Shown piece after piece: positions 50,991 through 60,017 of a DNA stretch of 64,000 nucleotides. How positions within the stretch are numbered: position 1 is the first letter of the stretch; the number at the start of each line of letters is the position of its first letter. The position numbers were made by a program, and so were the translations under genes. The notes below the pieces were generated by a model. That model made no database searches. It had not been told where the DNA came from and worked only from the letters and a program-made list of their open reading frames with translations. Source of the DNA: an uncultured Lewinella sp. (GTDB lineage: Bacteria > Bacteroidota > Bacteroidia > Chitinophagales > Saprospiraceae). The DNA lies in contig CALMYQ010000225.1 in NCBI GenBank assembly GCA_937873655.1, positions 23,258-87,257 of the forward strand. Reading direction: 5' to 3'.

Positions 50991-51190
50991 CAACAATTCA
51001 GCCCCCTGCGGCCGTAGCTCCGAAAGAGCGAAGGCGGCAAATCAACCGTCCACAATCATTGTTCCGACAAGTTGCCAAGATCCGTCCGGAAATTATTTTT
51101 TTCAAGGAATTTCGACCGAATAAGTTAACTTTATATACAGATTCGCGTATAAAGCGCATAAGTGAACTATTTTTTTCATCGATAACCTGC

Positions 51191-53602
51191 ATGTTCGATC
51201 GTTGGACGATATCCGGGATCTGTCTTATCCTGTTGCCGTTGTGTGCATTGTCGCAGGCAGAACCGGAGCTTTGGCCCAGGGAAGCTATCCGTCAGGGGAG
51301 GATTGCGCTCGATGTCGACCAGGTGAAAAGCAGCACCTTCAACCTGGAAGGTGAATGGGAATTTTACTGGGATACGCTCATCCCGCCTTCGGGATTTAAG
51401 GACCAGGATTGGCGCAAGGCCGAATTCTCCGCTTTCCCGCAGGCCTGGAACGCGCTGAAGCCGGAAAATCTGGGTTCACCTGCTTTCGGGTACGCCACCT
51501 ACCGGTTAAGGGTTCATTTTTCCAGTCCGCCGCCTTTGCTGGCCATGCAGATCCCCGATTTTTATTCCAGCTATAAGATGTGGGTTAACGGGGAGTTGTT
51601 CGCCTACAACGGTCGCGTGGGAACTTCAAGGGGCCGTACAACAGCCCATTGGCTCCCCATGACCCGTTCGCTGGATATCGACGGCCAGGACATGGAGATC
51701 GTCCTGATGATCGCCAATTTCTACCACGACAAGGGGGGGCCGGCCGAACCCATCCTGATCGGCGAGAACAGCATGATGCTCTCTGCCCGGGAAAGGGCCC
51801 ACTTCCTGGAGTTTGCGGCAGCCGGCAGCTTTGTGATGTGCGGCTTGTTCCTGATGGGGTTGTACCTGTTCGGGCGCCGGCGAAAGGAAGTATTGGCATT
51901 TGCCCTCTTTTGCTTGTCGCACAGTTATTATATCGTCGGTTCCGAGAACTATCCGATCCACCATCTGCTCCCCTGGCTCACCTGGGGCGTTGCCATCAAG
52001 CTGGAATACCTTTCTCTTTACCTGAGCGTGTTTTTCTACTGGGAATTCGAAGGGATCATGTTTGACCGTTACATCAGTTTCGGCGTCAAACGGGTGGTTC
52101 AGTATTTTGTCATCGGCTGTCTGGCGAGCATCCTGATCCTGCCGGCTTATCTCTTTACGCATGCTTTGCCGTTCCTGGTTTTGTCTTTGGCTTTCAGTGC
52201 TGTATACGGCATGTATTTGCTGTTGATGATCCCGTTCAGGGAGATCCGGAAAAATTACAGGTTTCTGATCTTCGGCCTGATCATCCTGTTGACCCTGATG
52301 ATGTACGCAGCGGGCGACGTGATGAACCTGTGGGTGACGAAGGATTATATCATGCTGTTGGGCAACTGGAGCTTCCTGTTCTTCCATACCCTTGAGCTTT
52401 CCAGCCGTTTTGCCGGTGAGTTCAAGCAGATCGCAGGCAAAGCGGAATCCGCCAATCGGGCGAAATCCGAATTCCTGGCCACCATGAGCCACGAGATCCG
52501 GACGCCCATGAACGGTGTGATCGGCATGACCCAACTGCTCAGGCTCACGCCGCTTACGCGGGAGCAGGAGGAATATGTTTCCGCCATCCACAGCAGCGGA
52601 GAGAATTTGCTGGCCATCATCAACGATATCCTCGACCTTTCCAAAGTGGAGGCCGGTAAGTTTCAGTTGTACGAAAAGCCGTTTGAGCTGAAATCGCTTT
52701 TGGGAGAGGTCATCCAGATCACCACCCCGATTGCCCGGGAGAAGGGCCTGGATCTGAAATTGCATTGGGCCCCCGACATGCCCGCCCGGTTTATCGGCGA
52801 CAAGCAGCGGATCCGGCAGGTGATCATGAACCTGGTCGGCAATGCCATTAAATTTACCGATCACGGCCTGGTCAGGGTATCGGCCGATGCAGAACAGGTG
52901 ACCGACCGCGAATTCCGCGTTCTGGTAAGTATAACGGATTCGGGTATCGGGATGAGCTCCGAACAGATCAAGGAAGTCTTCGAGCCCTTTGTCCAGGGGA
53001 AATCAGCTGGGAACAAGGCCAGGGGCGGCACCGGTTTGGGACTGTCCATTTCCCGGAAACTGGTAGAGTTGATGAAGGGCGTAATCAAGGTGCAGAGCTC
53101 ACCGAACGAAGGTTCGGAATTCTCGGTCCTGCTGCCTTTGAAAGTGCCCATGATCGCCCAGGCGCCGCAACCGGGGTTGCACGATGAGCATCACCAACTG
53201 CCGCTGCCTTCGGATGAATCGCTGAGGATCCTCATTGCGGAAGATCACGCCATCAACCAACGGCTGTTCGTCTCCTTGCTCCATAAACTGGGATACCGGC
53301 CGGATATCGCGGAAAACGGCCACCAGGTGCTCGAAATGCTGGACAATGCGCATTACGATCTGATCCTGATGGACATCCAGATGCCTGAGATGGACGGCCT
53401 GGAAACCACCCGGAAAATCGCCGAGCGCCTTCCTGCGGATGCCCGCCCCGTGATTGTAGCCGTAACGGCCAATGCCCTGCCGGGCGACCGGGAGAAATAC
53501 ATCGAAGCGGGTATGGACGACTTCCTGGCCAAACCTTTTTTGGTCAAAGACCTGTCCGTCATCATCCGGAAATGGTCCAAAAAGCCCACTTCTACCATCT
53601 GA
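51191..53602 (+). CDS. 7TMR-DISM hybrid histidine kinase with C-terminal receiver
   Basis: An 803-aa membrane sensor. The signal peptide (MFDRWTISGICLILLPLC) leads to a 7TMR-DISM extracellular jelly roll (LEGEWEFYWDTLIPPSGF, about 35-195), seven helices (about 205-405), HisKA (FLATMSHEIRTPMNGVIGMT, phospho-His about 435), HATPase (IMNLVGNAIKFTDHG; DSGIGMS; GGTGLGLSISRKL) and receiver (LIAEDHAINQ, phospho-Asp in LILMDIQMPEMDG, LAKPF). The DISM ectodomain is thought to bind carbohydrate or other small ligands. No separate output regulator is adjacent. Confidence 0.95.
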   Translation: MFDRWTISGICLILLPLCALSQAEPELWPREAIRQGRIALDVDQVKSSTFNLEGEWEFYWDTLIPPSGFKDQDWRKAEFSAFPQAWNALKPENLGSPAFGYATYRLRVHFSSPPPLLAMQIPDFYSSYKMWVNGELFAYNGRVGTSRGRTTAHWLPMTRSLDIDGQDMEIVLMIANFYHDKGGPAEPILIGENSMMLSARERAHFLEFAAAGSFVMCGLFLMGLYLFGRRRKEVLAFALFCLSHSYYIVGSENYPIHHLLPWLTWGVAIKLEYLSLYLSVFFYWEFEGIMFDRYISFGVKRVVQYFVIGCLASILILPAYLFTHALPFLVLSLAFSAVYGMYLLLMIPFREIRKNYRFLIFGLIILLTLMMYAAGDVMNLWVTKDYIMLLGNWSFLFFHTLELSSRFAGEFKQIAGKAESANRAKSEFLATMSHEIRTPMNGVIGMTQLLRLTPLTREQEEYVSAIHSSGENLLAIINDILDLSKVEAGKFQLYEKPFELKSLLGEVIQITTPIAREKGLDLKLHWAPDMPARFIGDKQRIRQVIMNLVGNAIKFTDHGLVRVSADAEQVTDREFRVLVSITDSGIGMSSEQIKEVFEPFVQGKSAGNKARGGTGLGLSISRKLVELMKGVIKVQSSPNEGSEFSVLLPLKVPMIAQAPQPGLHDEHHQLPLPSDESLRILIAEDHAINQRLFVSLLHKLGYRPDIAENGHQVLEMLDNAHYDLILMDIQMPEMDGLETTRKIAERLPADARPVIVAVTANALPGDREKYIEAGMDDFLAKPFLVKDLSVIIRKWSKKPTSTI

Positions 53603-53799
53603 TCTTTGATCTTTGTTCATTTTTTCGGCCCGTTATCGGTCAAAATTCCGAAATTTGCGCCTTCAATAATTGGTCAACCATTAACTCCCCTTTTTAATTC
53701 AACCTTTTAGTTTGAATAAGCTCCTTGACAATCGCTTATTTCCTTGCTAAAAACTGAAACCGGGAAGTAATCTTTGACCGTTGCCAAAATGCTGAACAT

Positions 53800-55272
53800 A
53801 TGCGATTTTCACTTTCCTTGTTGATGTTCCTTCTCATTCTTTCCTGCAGTTCCAAAGCGCCTTCCGATGCCCTTAACCAGGGAACGCAGGCTTCGGGTGA
53901 AGATATCTCAGCTGACCCGGCAGGGCCCGCACGCATCGAATTCAAGATCGCCGGCGCTCCTGCGGGGCAGGTTCGGCTGATCGGATTCTATGCCGACCAG
54001 AATTTTGTAGCGGATACCACTACCGCTGACGCTTCAGGGCATTTCATCTTTCAAAAGAATGACGGCTACAACGCCGGTTTCTATTTTGTGATGATGCAGG
54101 GAAATGTCAGCTTTCAAATGCTGCTGAATGCCACCGAGCAGAATTTTTCCATGTCGGCCAATGTTTCCGACCTCATCAATACCATGAAGGTGAACGGCTC
54201 ACTCGACAACGAACTGCTGTACAAAAACCTGGCGTTCCAGGCCAGGCAGGAGCCCATCTTCAACCAGGTTTCGCAACAGTTGAAGGCCGCGGCTCCCGGT
54301 TCGGCGGATTACCAGCGCATCAAAGCCGAGCAGGACAAACTGGTGGCCGAACGAAAAGCCCATATCCAATCCTTCCAGGATGAATACCCCACGGCCTTGT
54401 TTACCAAATTCAAGATCGCCGGGCAGAACCCCGAACCCCAGGTGATCAAGAAACCGAACGGAACCCTGGATACCCTGGCGCAATTAGCCCTGTACCGTTC
54501 GCAGCTTTGGGACAATGTGGACTTCAGCGATAACCGCCTGCTGCATACGCCCGTTATTGTGAACAAACTGAAGCGATACATCGGCGAGCTCACCGTTCAG
54601 CATCCGGATTCGATCAACAAATCGGCTGGACTGCTGGTGGATAAAGTCCTGGACCATAAAGAATACCTCAAGTTTTTCGCCAACTGGATCACCTTGTATT
54701 ACGACCCGGAAAAGACCACGCTGATGGACCCGGAGGCCGTGTTTGTGTACATGGTCAAGAACTATTTCAAACCCGAACTGGCCTATTGGTCCGACTCCGC
54801 CGAGGTATACGCCCTTCAACTTCGCGCCTATGAAATGGAAGCGAGCCTGGTGGGCCGTAAAGGTCCGGATGTGAGCGCACCGTCGCCGGACGGCAGCCTC
54901 AAATCCATCTATGAAATGAAGGCGCCCTATATCCTGGTGTACATGTACGACCCGAACTGCGAGAACTGCGCCGTCGAGACGCCCAAACTGGTCAGATTCT
55001 ACCAGGAGTGGCGGTCGAAAGGCGTGGAGGTTTACGGGATTGCGCTCAATACGGATATCCCGGAATGGAAGGCCTATATCGCCAAGAACAGGATTACCTG
55101 GACCAACGTATTTGACCCCACGAACAAATCCATTTACGCCAAATACTATGTCAATCATACGCCCGAGCTCTACGTGCTGAACCCGGACCGGACCGTTATT
55201 GCCAAAAACCTGAAAGTTGAACAGGTGCCGACGGTCATCGAAAAGGACATGCGTTCCAGGGCGGGGCATTGA
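53800..55272 (+). CDS. Thioredoxin-like (TlpA/redoxin) lipoprotein with N-terminal DUF4369-like domain
   Basis: A 490-aa lipoprotein (MRFSLSLLMFLLILSC) of the Bacteroidota cytochrome-biogenesis/TlpA type. Residues 45-150 look like DUF4369 (IEFKIAGAPAGQVRLIGFYA), the middle is helical (DUF5106-like), and from about 350 a thioredoxin fold with CxxC as YDPNCENCAVETPKL, DVSAPSPDGSLKSI before it and the cis-Pro HTPELYVL. It probably reduces disulfides in the periplasm. The next gene begins just at its stop; they are close enough to be cotranscribed. Confidence 0.88.
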   Translation: MRFSLSLLMFLLILSCSSKAPSDALNQGTQASGEDISADPAGPARIEFKIAGAPAGQVRLIGFYADQNFVADTTTADASGHFIFQKNDGYNAGFYFVMMQGNVSFQMLLNATEQNFSMSANVSDLINTMKVNGSLDNELLYKNLAFQARQEPIFNQVSQQLKAAAPGSADYQRIKAEQDKLVAERKAHIQSFQDEYPTALFTKFKIAGQNPEPQVIKKPNGTLDTLAQLALYRSQLWDNVDFSDNRLLHTPVIVNKLKRYIGELTVQHPDSINKSAGLLVDKVLDHKEYLKFFANWITLYYDPEKTTLMDPEAVFVYMVKNYFKPELAYWSDSAEVYALQLRAYEMEASLVGRKGPDVSAPSPDGSLKSIYEMKAPYILVYMYDPNCENCAVETPKLVRFYQEWRSKGVEVYGIALNTDIPEWKAYIAKNRITWTNVFDPTNKSIYAKYYVNHTPELYVLNPDRTVIAKNLKVEQVPTVIEKDMRSRAGH

Positions 55273-55310
55273 TCGCGCAGGCCGGCGTCCGTTTAAATGC
55301 TGAAAGATCG

Positions 55311-55847
55311 ATGAAAAAAAGGATAGCGCTCGACATGGATGAGGTCATCGCCGATGTCACGCCCAAATTTCTGGACCTCTACGAAGAAGCCTACGGTCGC
55401 CGGCTGGAGCCCGGTGATTTCTGGGGCAAAAAAATCTACGACCTCCATGAAGACGCCTATGTGCTGCGCGACCGGCTGCACGACAAGGGCTTCTTCAGGG
55501 ATCTTCCCGTGATGCCCGACAGCCAGGAGGTTGTCCGGCGCCTGTGCGAGGACTACGATGTGTTCATCACCACGGCCGCCATGGAGTTCCGTTCCTCCTT
55601 TGAGGACAAATTTGACTGGCTGGCGGATCATTTCCCGTTCATCCACTGGAAAAATATCGTCTTTTGCGGCGACAAGAGCATCATCAAGGCGGATTATATG
55701 ATCGATGATCACGTCAAGAACCTGCTTAATTTTGATGGGAAGGGCCTGTTGTTCACCGCTTCCCACAACGCAGAAGAAACCCGCTTCACCCGGGTGAACA
55801 ACTGGCGGGAGGTGGAAGGGTTTTTTTATGAGAGGATGAGAGGGTGA
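55311..55847 (+). CDS. 5'(3')-deoxyribonucleotidase-like HAD phosphatase
   Basis: A 178-aa HAD protein of the NT5C group, started at the ATG at 55311 (MKKRIALDMDEVIADVTPKF); earlier starts overlap the previous gene. Motif I is DMDEVIAD, with the 5' nucleotidase-like motif II region in ITTAAMEFRSS and the later Asp pair in YMIDDHVKNLL. It dephosphorylates deoxynucleoside monophosphates, regulating nucleotide pools. A GAGAGGAT purine repeat follows the stop. Confidence 0.9.
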   Translation: MKKRIALDMDEVIADVTPKFLDLYEEAYGRRLEPGDFWGKKIYDLHEDAYVLRDRLHDKGFFRDLPVMPDSQEVVRRLCEDYDVFITTAAMEFRSSFEDKFDWLADHFPFIHWKNIVFCGDKSIIKADYMIDDHVKNLLNFDGKGLLFTASHNAEETRFTRVNNWREVEGFFYERMRG

Positions 55848-55880
55848 GAGGATGAGAGAGCCTGCCAACTGACCACTATT

Positions 55881-56294
55881 ATGAGCGTGTGGGTAGAAAA
55901 AATATGGCCCTTATTCAAGCTGAAGGCGCGGTATGCCACAACGTCGGCTATGGCTACGGCAGCGGAATACGGCATTTATGCCGCGTTGATCTATTGGCTG
56001 TTGTTGCAGCCGACGGCGGCGCATGTGATCAGTTATACCTGTTCAATGCTGATCAATTTCGTGTTGCAGCGATTTTTTGTGTTTGATGTCCGCAGGAAGG
56101 TGAGGACGGTGTTTTTGATTGCGGCATTGGTTTCCCTGGGGGCCATTACGCTGAGCTCAGTGTTGTTCATCGGGTTGACGAGCCTGCCGTTTTTTGCCAA
56201 AAACCATTTCCTTGCGAAGGGGATAGCCACGGGGATCGTATTTTTTTATAATTTTTACCTCAAACGGTACGCTTTCGAGAAGCGGTTTCTGTGA
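55881..56294 (+). CDS. GtrA-like membrane protein
   Basis: A 137-aa protein with four hydrophobic helices and the N-terminal ARYATTSAMATAAEYGIYA typical of GtrA/DPMS3-like proteins, which help move polyprenyl-phosphate sugars across the membrane. The C-terminal LKRYAFEKRFL is basic and cytosolic as usual. It is preceded by a short purine repeat that ends about 20 bp before the ATG. Confidence 0.85.
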   Translation: MSVWVEKIWPLFKLKARYATTSAMATAAEYGIYAALIYWLLLQPTAAHVISYTCSMLINFVLQRFFVFDVRRKVRTVFLIAALVSLGAITLSSVLFIGLTSLPFFAKNHFLAKGIATGIVFFYNFYLKRYAFEKRFL

Positions 56295-56662
56295 TTCCGG
56301 AAAAATAATATCTTCCGCTTTCTTGCCCGGTATGCCATTTTTACCTATCTTTGCCACCACATACATGTTCGGGATATCAGCACTTTTTCTCAAGCTTAAT
56401 ACCCCCCATCGCCTAAACATTAGCTCGAATTCGTTCGTTAGCGTAAACTCACGTTCCAACTTTTACGCCATCTTGGGTGCAAACAGAGGAAATTGAACAT
56501 TCACGCGCGTTGCTTTTGGGCCATACAATGACTACATGTATCCCGGTTTTAGGCTATGCGGGTAATTTTCTACCTTTGTTCTTTGCATGAATTTCCATTT
56601 ACAGGTGAATAATTTGCGGTAGTTTGTAATTTTGCCGGTCAATCAAAAGAGAGCAATTTTTT
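56295..56662. other. 368-bp intergenic region without a supported gene
   Basis: I see no reliable coding region. A minus-strand frame covering 56157-56459 overlaps gtrA and has no family likeness. TACCTTTG at 56571-56578 is a TAnnTTTG box that could drive the DUF5606 gene. Confidence 0.55.
56571..56578 (+). promoter_or_regulatory. TAnnTTTG box upstream of the DUF5606 gene
   Basis: TACCTTTG, 85 bp before the ATG at 56663, with no clear -33 element. Confidence 0.4.
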
Positions 56663-57082
56663 ATGAAATTGGAAAAATTGGTCGCGGTGAGCGGTATGTC
56701 CGGGTTGTACCGGATGATAGCGAATCGCAAAAATGGACTCATTGTTGAAGAAATCGGCACAGGAAAACACCGTTTTGCGCCATCCAGAAAACACCAGTTT
56801 ACCCCATTGGAATCCATTGCGATTTACACGGATGACGGTGAATCTACCGAATTGGCAAACGTATTTCGCAACATGCTGGATCAACTTGAGGACAATCCTC
56901 CCGCCGACACAAGCGCCGGCGATGAAGATATCAAGGAATATTTCGCTGACGTATTGCCCAACTACGACCATGACCGGGTGCGCGTCAGCGACATGAGGAA
57001 AGTGATAAAATGGTTTAATTTACTACACACAAATCAGCTACTGGACCCTGAAGCGGAGACGACCGAAGACGAGGAAGAGTAA
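56663..57082 (+). CDS. DUF5606-family protein
   Basis: A 139-aa soluble protein with the DUF5606 pattern: MKLEKLVAVSGMSGLYRMIA, NRKNGLIVEEIGTGKHRFA, FTPLESIAIYTDDGE, and a VRVSDMRKVIKWFNLL helix, ending in an acidic tail (ETTEDEEE). DUF5606 is restricted to Bacteroidota and of unknown role. It may be an RNA- or ribosome-linked housekeeping protein; its sequence shows nothing more. It probably shares a transcript with the M3 peptidase 54 bp downstream. Confidence 0.92.
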   Translation: MKLEKLVAVSGMSGLYRMIANRKNGLIVEEIGTGKHRFAPSRKHQFTPLESIAIYTDDGESTELANVFRNMLDQLEDNPPADTSAGDEDIKEYFADVLPNYDHDRVRVSDMRKVIKWFNLLHTNQLLDPEAETTEDEEE

Positions 57083-57135
57083 TCTTCCAAAATCCGGCTC
57101 CAGCTCGATTGGAAAACTGCACAATTTTAAAATCT

Positions 57136-58872
57136 ATGGGAGCAGCTATCGAGGTACCGGAACCGTTAAAACGAAAATTTGTACCATCCAACTTTCAGGT
57201 AACCACCTGGGCTGAACTGGACGTTTACTACCGAAGCCTGGTAGAACGGCCGCTGCTTTCGGTTGCTGCATTGGAGCGTTGGATACTCGATCGCAGTGAA
57301 CTCGATGCGGTTGTGAGCGAATCTTTTTCGTGGCGGTATATCAAAATAACAGTTGACAGTTCGGACGAAGCGGCGGACGAAGCATACCAGTACGCCGTTC
57401 AGGAACTTTCGCCGCGCATTGCCGCGTATGAAAATACCCTCAATCACAAACTGGTAGCCTGTCCTTACACCTCCCAGCTCGATCCGGTCAAATACGGCAT
57501 TTACCTGCGCAATATTCAGAATGAGGTCGACCTCTTTCACGAAGAGAATATTCCGCTCGCCACCGAAGTCCAGCTCAAAGCAAAAGAATACGGCCGCATT
57601 TTCTCCGAAATGACCATCGGCGTCAACGGCCGTCAGATGACCCTTCAGAAAGCCGGCGCCCTGCTTGAAGAAACGGATCGCGAATACCGCGAAGCCATTT
57701 ACCACAAGATCTACGGCCGGATACTGGAAGATACCGAATGCCTGGAAAGCCTTTTTGACGACCTGCTCGTCAAGCGCCACCAGATTGCCCTGAATTCCGG
57801 ATTTGACAACTTCCGCGATTTCAAATTCAGGGCCCTCGGCCGGTTCGATTATTCCATTTCGGACTGCCTCGATTTCCACGAAGCCATCCAGCTCGAGATC
57901 CTGCCCCTGCTGGATGATTTCAACCGCTTCCGGAAAAAAGCCCTCAACCTGGAACAATTGCGGCCGTGGGACCTCCACGTCGATACCAGCAAGAAGGCGC
58001 CCCTGAAGCCGTTCAACGACATCAACGAATTGGTTGAGAAGTCCATCGCCTGCCTTTCCAGCGTCAACCCGCTGTTCGGCAAGGTCATCGGCACCATGCA
58101 GCAGATGGGCCACCTCGACCTCGAATCCCGCAAAGGCAAACGCCCGGGCGGATACAATATGCCGCTGCACCTGACCGGCGTACCCTTCGTGTTTATGAAT
58201 GCCTCCAACTCGACCAACGATATGAGGACGCTCATGCACGAAAGCGGCCATGCGGTGCATTCCTACCTGACCAAAGGACTCAAACTGACCTCTGACAAAA
58301 AGGTGCCTTCCGAAGTTGCCGAACTCGCTGCCATGACCATGGAATTGCTGACCATGGACCATTGGGGCCTGTTCTTTGACAGCGAGGAAGATCTTCGCCG
58401 CGCCCGCATCAGCCAGCTCGAAAACGTACTCAAGGTCCTGCCCTGGGTCGCGACAGTGGATAAATTCCAGCATTGGCTTTACACTCATCCGGAACATACC
58501 CGCGAAGAGCGCAAGATCTCCTGGATGGAGACCTTCCTTTCCTACAGCTCGGATGAGGTCGACCGGTCGGGCCTTGAATACTACTCCGAATATGTATGGC
58601 ATAAGCAACTCCATATCTTCGAAGTACCGTTCTACTACATCGAATACGGAATGGCCCAGTTGGGCGCCGTCGCGATCTGGAAGGCCTACAGGGAAAACCC
58701 CGAACTGACGGTGCAACGCTATATCAGCGCCCTCAAACTCGGATATTCCAGACCGATCAAGGAGATCTATGAAACCGCGGGCATCCGGTTTGACTTTTCC
58801 AGGGCATACGTCAAGGAACTGGGGGCCTTCATCAAACATGAACTCGACACCCTCCTGACCGTGGAAAGCTGA
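57136..58872 (+). CDS. M3-family oligoendopeptidase (PepF-like)
   Basis: A 578-aa metallopeptidase. The zinc site is MHESGHAVHSYLT (HExxH) with the third ligand Glu in KVPSEVAELAAMTMELL, and the M3 helix LEYYSEYVWHKQLHIFEVPF later. I start it at the ATG at 57136 (MGAAIEVPEPLKRKFVPSNF); a TTG nine codons earlier is also in frame. No signal peptide, so it is a cytoplasmic enzyme that digests oligopeptides. It is downstream of the DUF5606 gene. Length and domain layout are usual for the M3 oligoendopeptidase F group. Confidence 0.94.
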   Translation: MGAAIEVPEPLKRKFVPSNFQVTTWAELDVYYRSLVERPLLSVAALERWILDRSELDAVVSESFSWRYIKITVDSSDEAADEAYQYAVQELSPRIAAYENTLNHKLVACPYTSQLDPVKYGIYLRNIQNEVDLFHEENIPLATEVQLKAKEYGRIFSEMTIGVNGRQMTLQKAGALLEETDREYREAIYHKIYGRILEDTECLESLFDDLLVKRHQIALNSGFDNFRDFKFRALGRFDYSISDCLDFHEAIQLEILPLLDDFNRFRKKALNLEQLRPWDLHVDTSKKAPLKPFNDINELVEKSIACLSSVNPLFGKVIGTMQQMGHLDLESRKGKRPGGYNMPLHLTGVPFVFMNASNSTNDMRTLMHESGHAVHSYLTKGLKLTSDKKVPSEVAELAAMTMELLTMDHWGLFFDSEEDLRRARISQLENVLKVLPWVATVDKFQHWLYTHPEHTREERKISWMETFLSYSSDEVDRSGLEYYSEYVWHKQLHIFEVPFYYIEYGMAQLGAVAIWKAYRENPELTVQRYISALKLGYSRPIKEIYETAGIRFDFSRAYVKELGAFIKHELDTLLTVES

Positions 58873-59020
58873 AAAGAGATAATTGTCCGCTGTAAAACGT
58901 TATTGAAACATTAAATGTCCCTCAAGGGATTCTTCCGAACATCTTTTTGCCGTATTTTGTCGTTCTAATATTTGTGTTGCTGCGATCAATTTCCTTTTAC
59001 GGATCGCCGCCCGGAACAAA

Positions 59021-59725
59021 ATGCGGAACATCCTGTGCATATCGCTCCTCATCTTTTTCGCTCAATCGTGTGAGAAAGAGACCCATCGGCTGGACCAATA
59101 TTCAGTCCACGGGATCGATGTTTCCCATCACCAAAAGCAAATTGTCTGGGATACCGTTGCGGCGCAGCGCGTCCATTTTGCCTTTGTGAAAGCGACTGAA
59201 GGGGCCAGTTTTGCCGACAGCCTGTTCTGTTACAACTGGGACGAAATGAAGCGGGTCGGCCTCCGGCGCGGCGCCTACCATTTCTACCGGCCCAATACTT
59301 CTCCCATGCTGCAAGCCATGCATTTCAGCAATTGGGTGGAAATGGAGGAAGGCGACCTCCCGCCGGTGCTCGATGTGGAGGTGCTGGACGACGCCAATCC
59401 CTACAGCCTGGTAGCCGGCATCCGGACCTGGCTGGCGCTGGTCGAATGGCGGCACGGCGTCAAACCCATCATTTATACCAATCTCCGTTTCTACAACGAA
59501 TACCTCTCCGGCCAATTCAATGACTACCCGGTCTGGATCGCCCGATACAACCAAAGCCAACCCGAGCTTTCCTGCGGGCGCGATTGGGATTTCTGGCAAT
59601 ACGGCAACCGCGGCAACCTGCCCGGCATCGACGGCTATGTCGACTTTAATGTGTACAAAGGCACTTTTGAACAACTCGACTCCCTTTGCAGGCGCGGCGT
59701 TGATCTGGTGAGTATGGCGTATTAG
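59021..59725 (+). CDS. Glycoside hydrolase family 25 (lysozyme-type) lipoprotein
   Basis: A 234-aa lipoprotein (MRNILCISLLIFFAQSC lipobox) with a GH25 fold: VHGIDVSHHQKQIVWDTVAA, FAFVKATEGASFAD, RRGAYHFYRPNTSPMLQA, DLPPVLDVEVLDD (catalytic Asp/Glu), and IIYTNLRFYNEYL, ending in DWDFWQYGNRGNLPGIDGYV. It cleaves the glycan chain of peptidoglycan from the periplasm or attacks other cells. The length is complete. Confidence 0.95.
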   Translation: MRNILCISLLIFFAQSCEKETHRLDQYSVHGIDVSHHQKQIVWDTVAAQRVHFAFVKATEGASFADSLFCYNWDEMKRVGLRRGAYHFYRPNTSPMLQAMHFSNWVEMEEGDLPPVLDVEVLDDANPYSLVAGIRTWLALVEWRHGVKPIIYTNLRFYNEYLSGQFNDYPVWIARYNQSQPELSCGRDWDFWQYGNRGNLPGIDGYVDFNVYKGTFEQLDSLCRRGVDLVSMAY

Positions 59726-59726
59726 G

Positions 59727-59815
59727 CTAGTCGTAAGTCTGTAAGTCGTAAGTCGTAAGTCTGTAAGTCGTAAGTCGTAAGTCTGTAAGTCGTAAGTCTG
59801 TAAGTCGTAAGTGAG
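59727..59815. repeat. GTAAGTC/GTAAGTCT array
   Basis: About eleven units of 7-8 bp (gtaagtcg, taagtct). The same words as in the composite repeats at 37006 and 44985. After this the gap 59816-60017 holds gttgtcagttgtcagcgg words near 59850, another 7-bp trace, and no gene. Confidence 0.88.
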
Positions 59816-60017
59816 GTGACCGCGGCGATTCGAAGCATATTAAGGGCGTTGTCAGTTGTCAGCGGTCAGTCCGGTAGAAGCGATGTTGCGATTTTGCAAC
59901 CGACGCCGCCATCAACAATTAACAATCATGTAATTGTCAATCATCAATCAATACAATTGACAGTCAAATCGGACGAGTATTGTTTCCCCGCTCCCTGAAG
60001 GCGTCAATCCGGAATCT

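Noticed and set aside
56157..56459. Minus-strand reading frame of 100 codons after gtrA
   Set aside because: It overlaps gtrA for half its length, has no family likeness, and its start and composition give no support.
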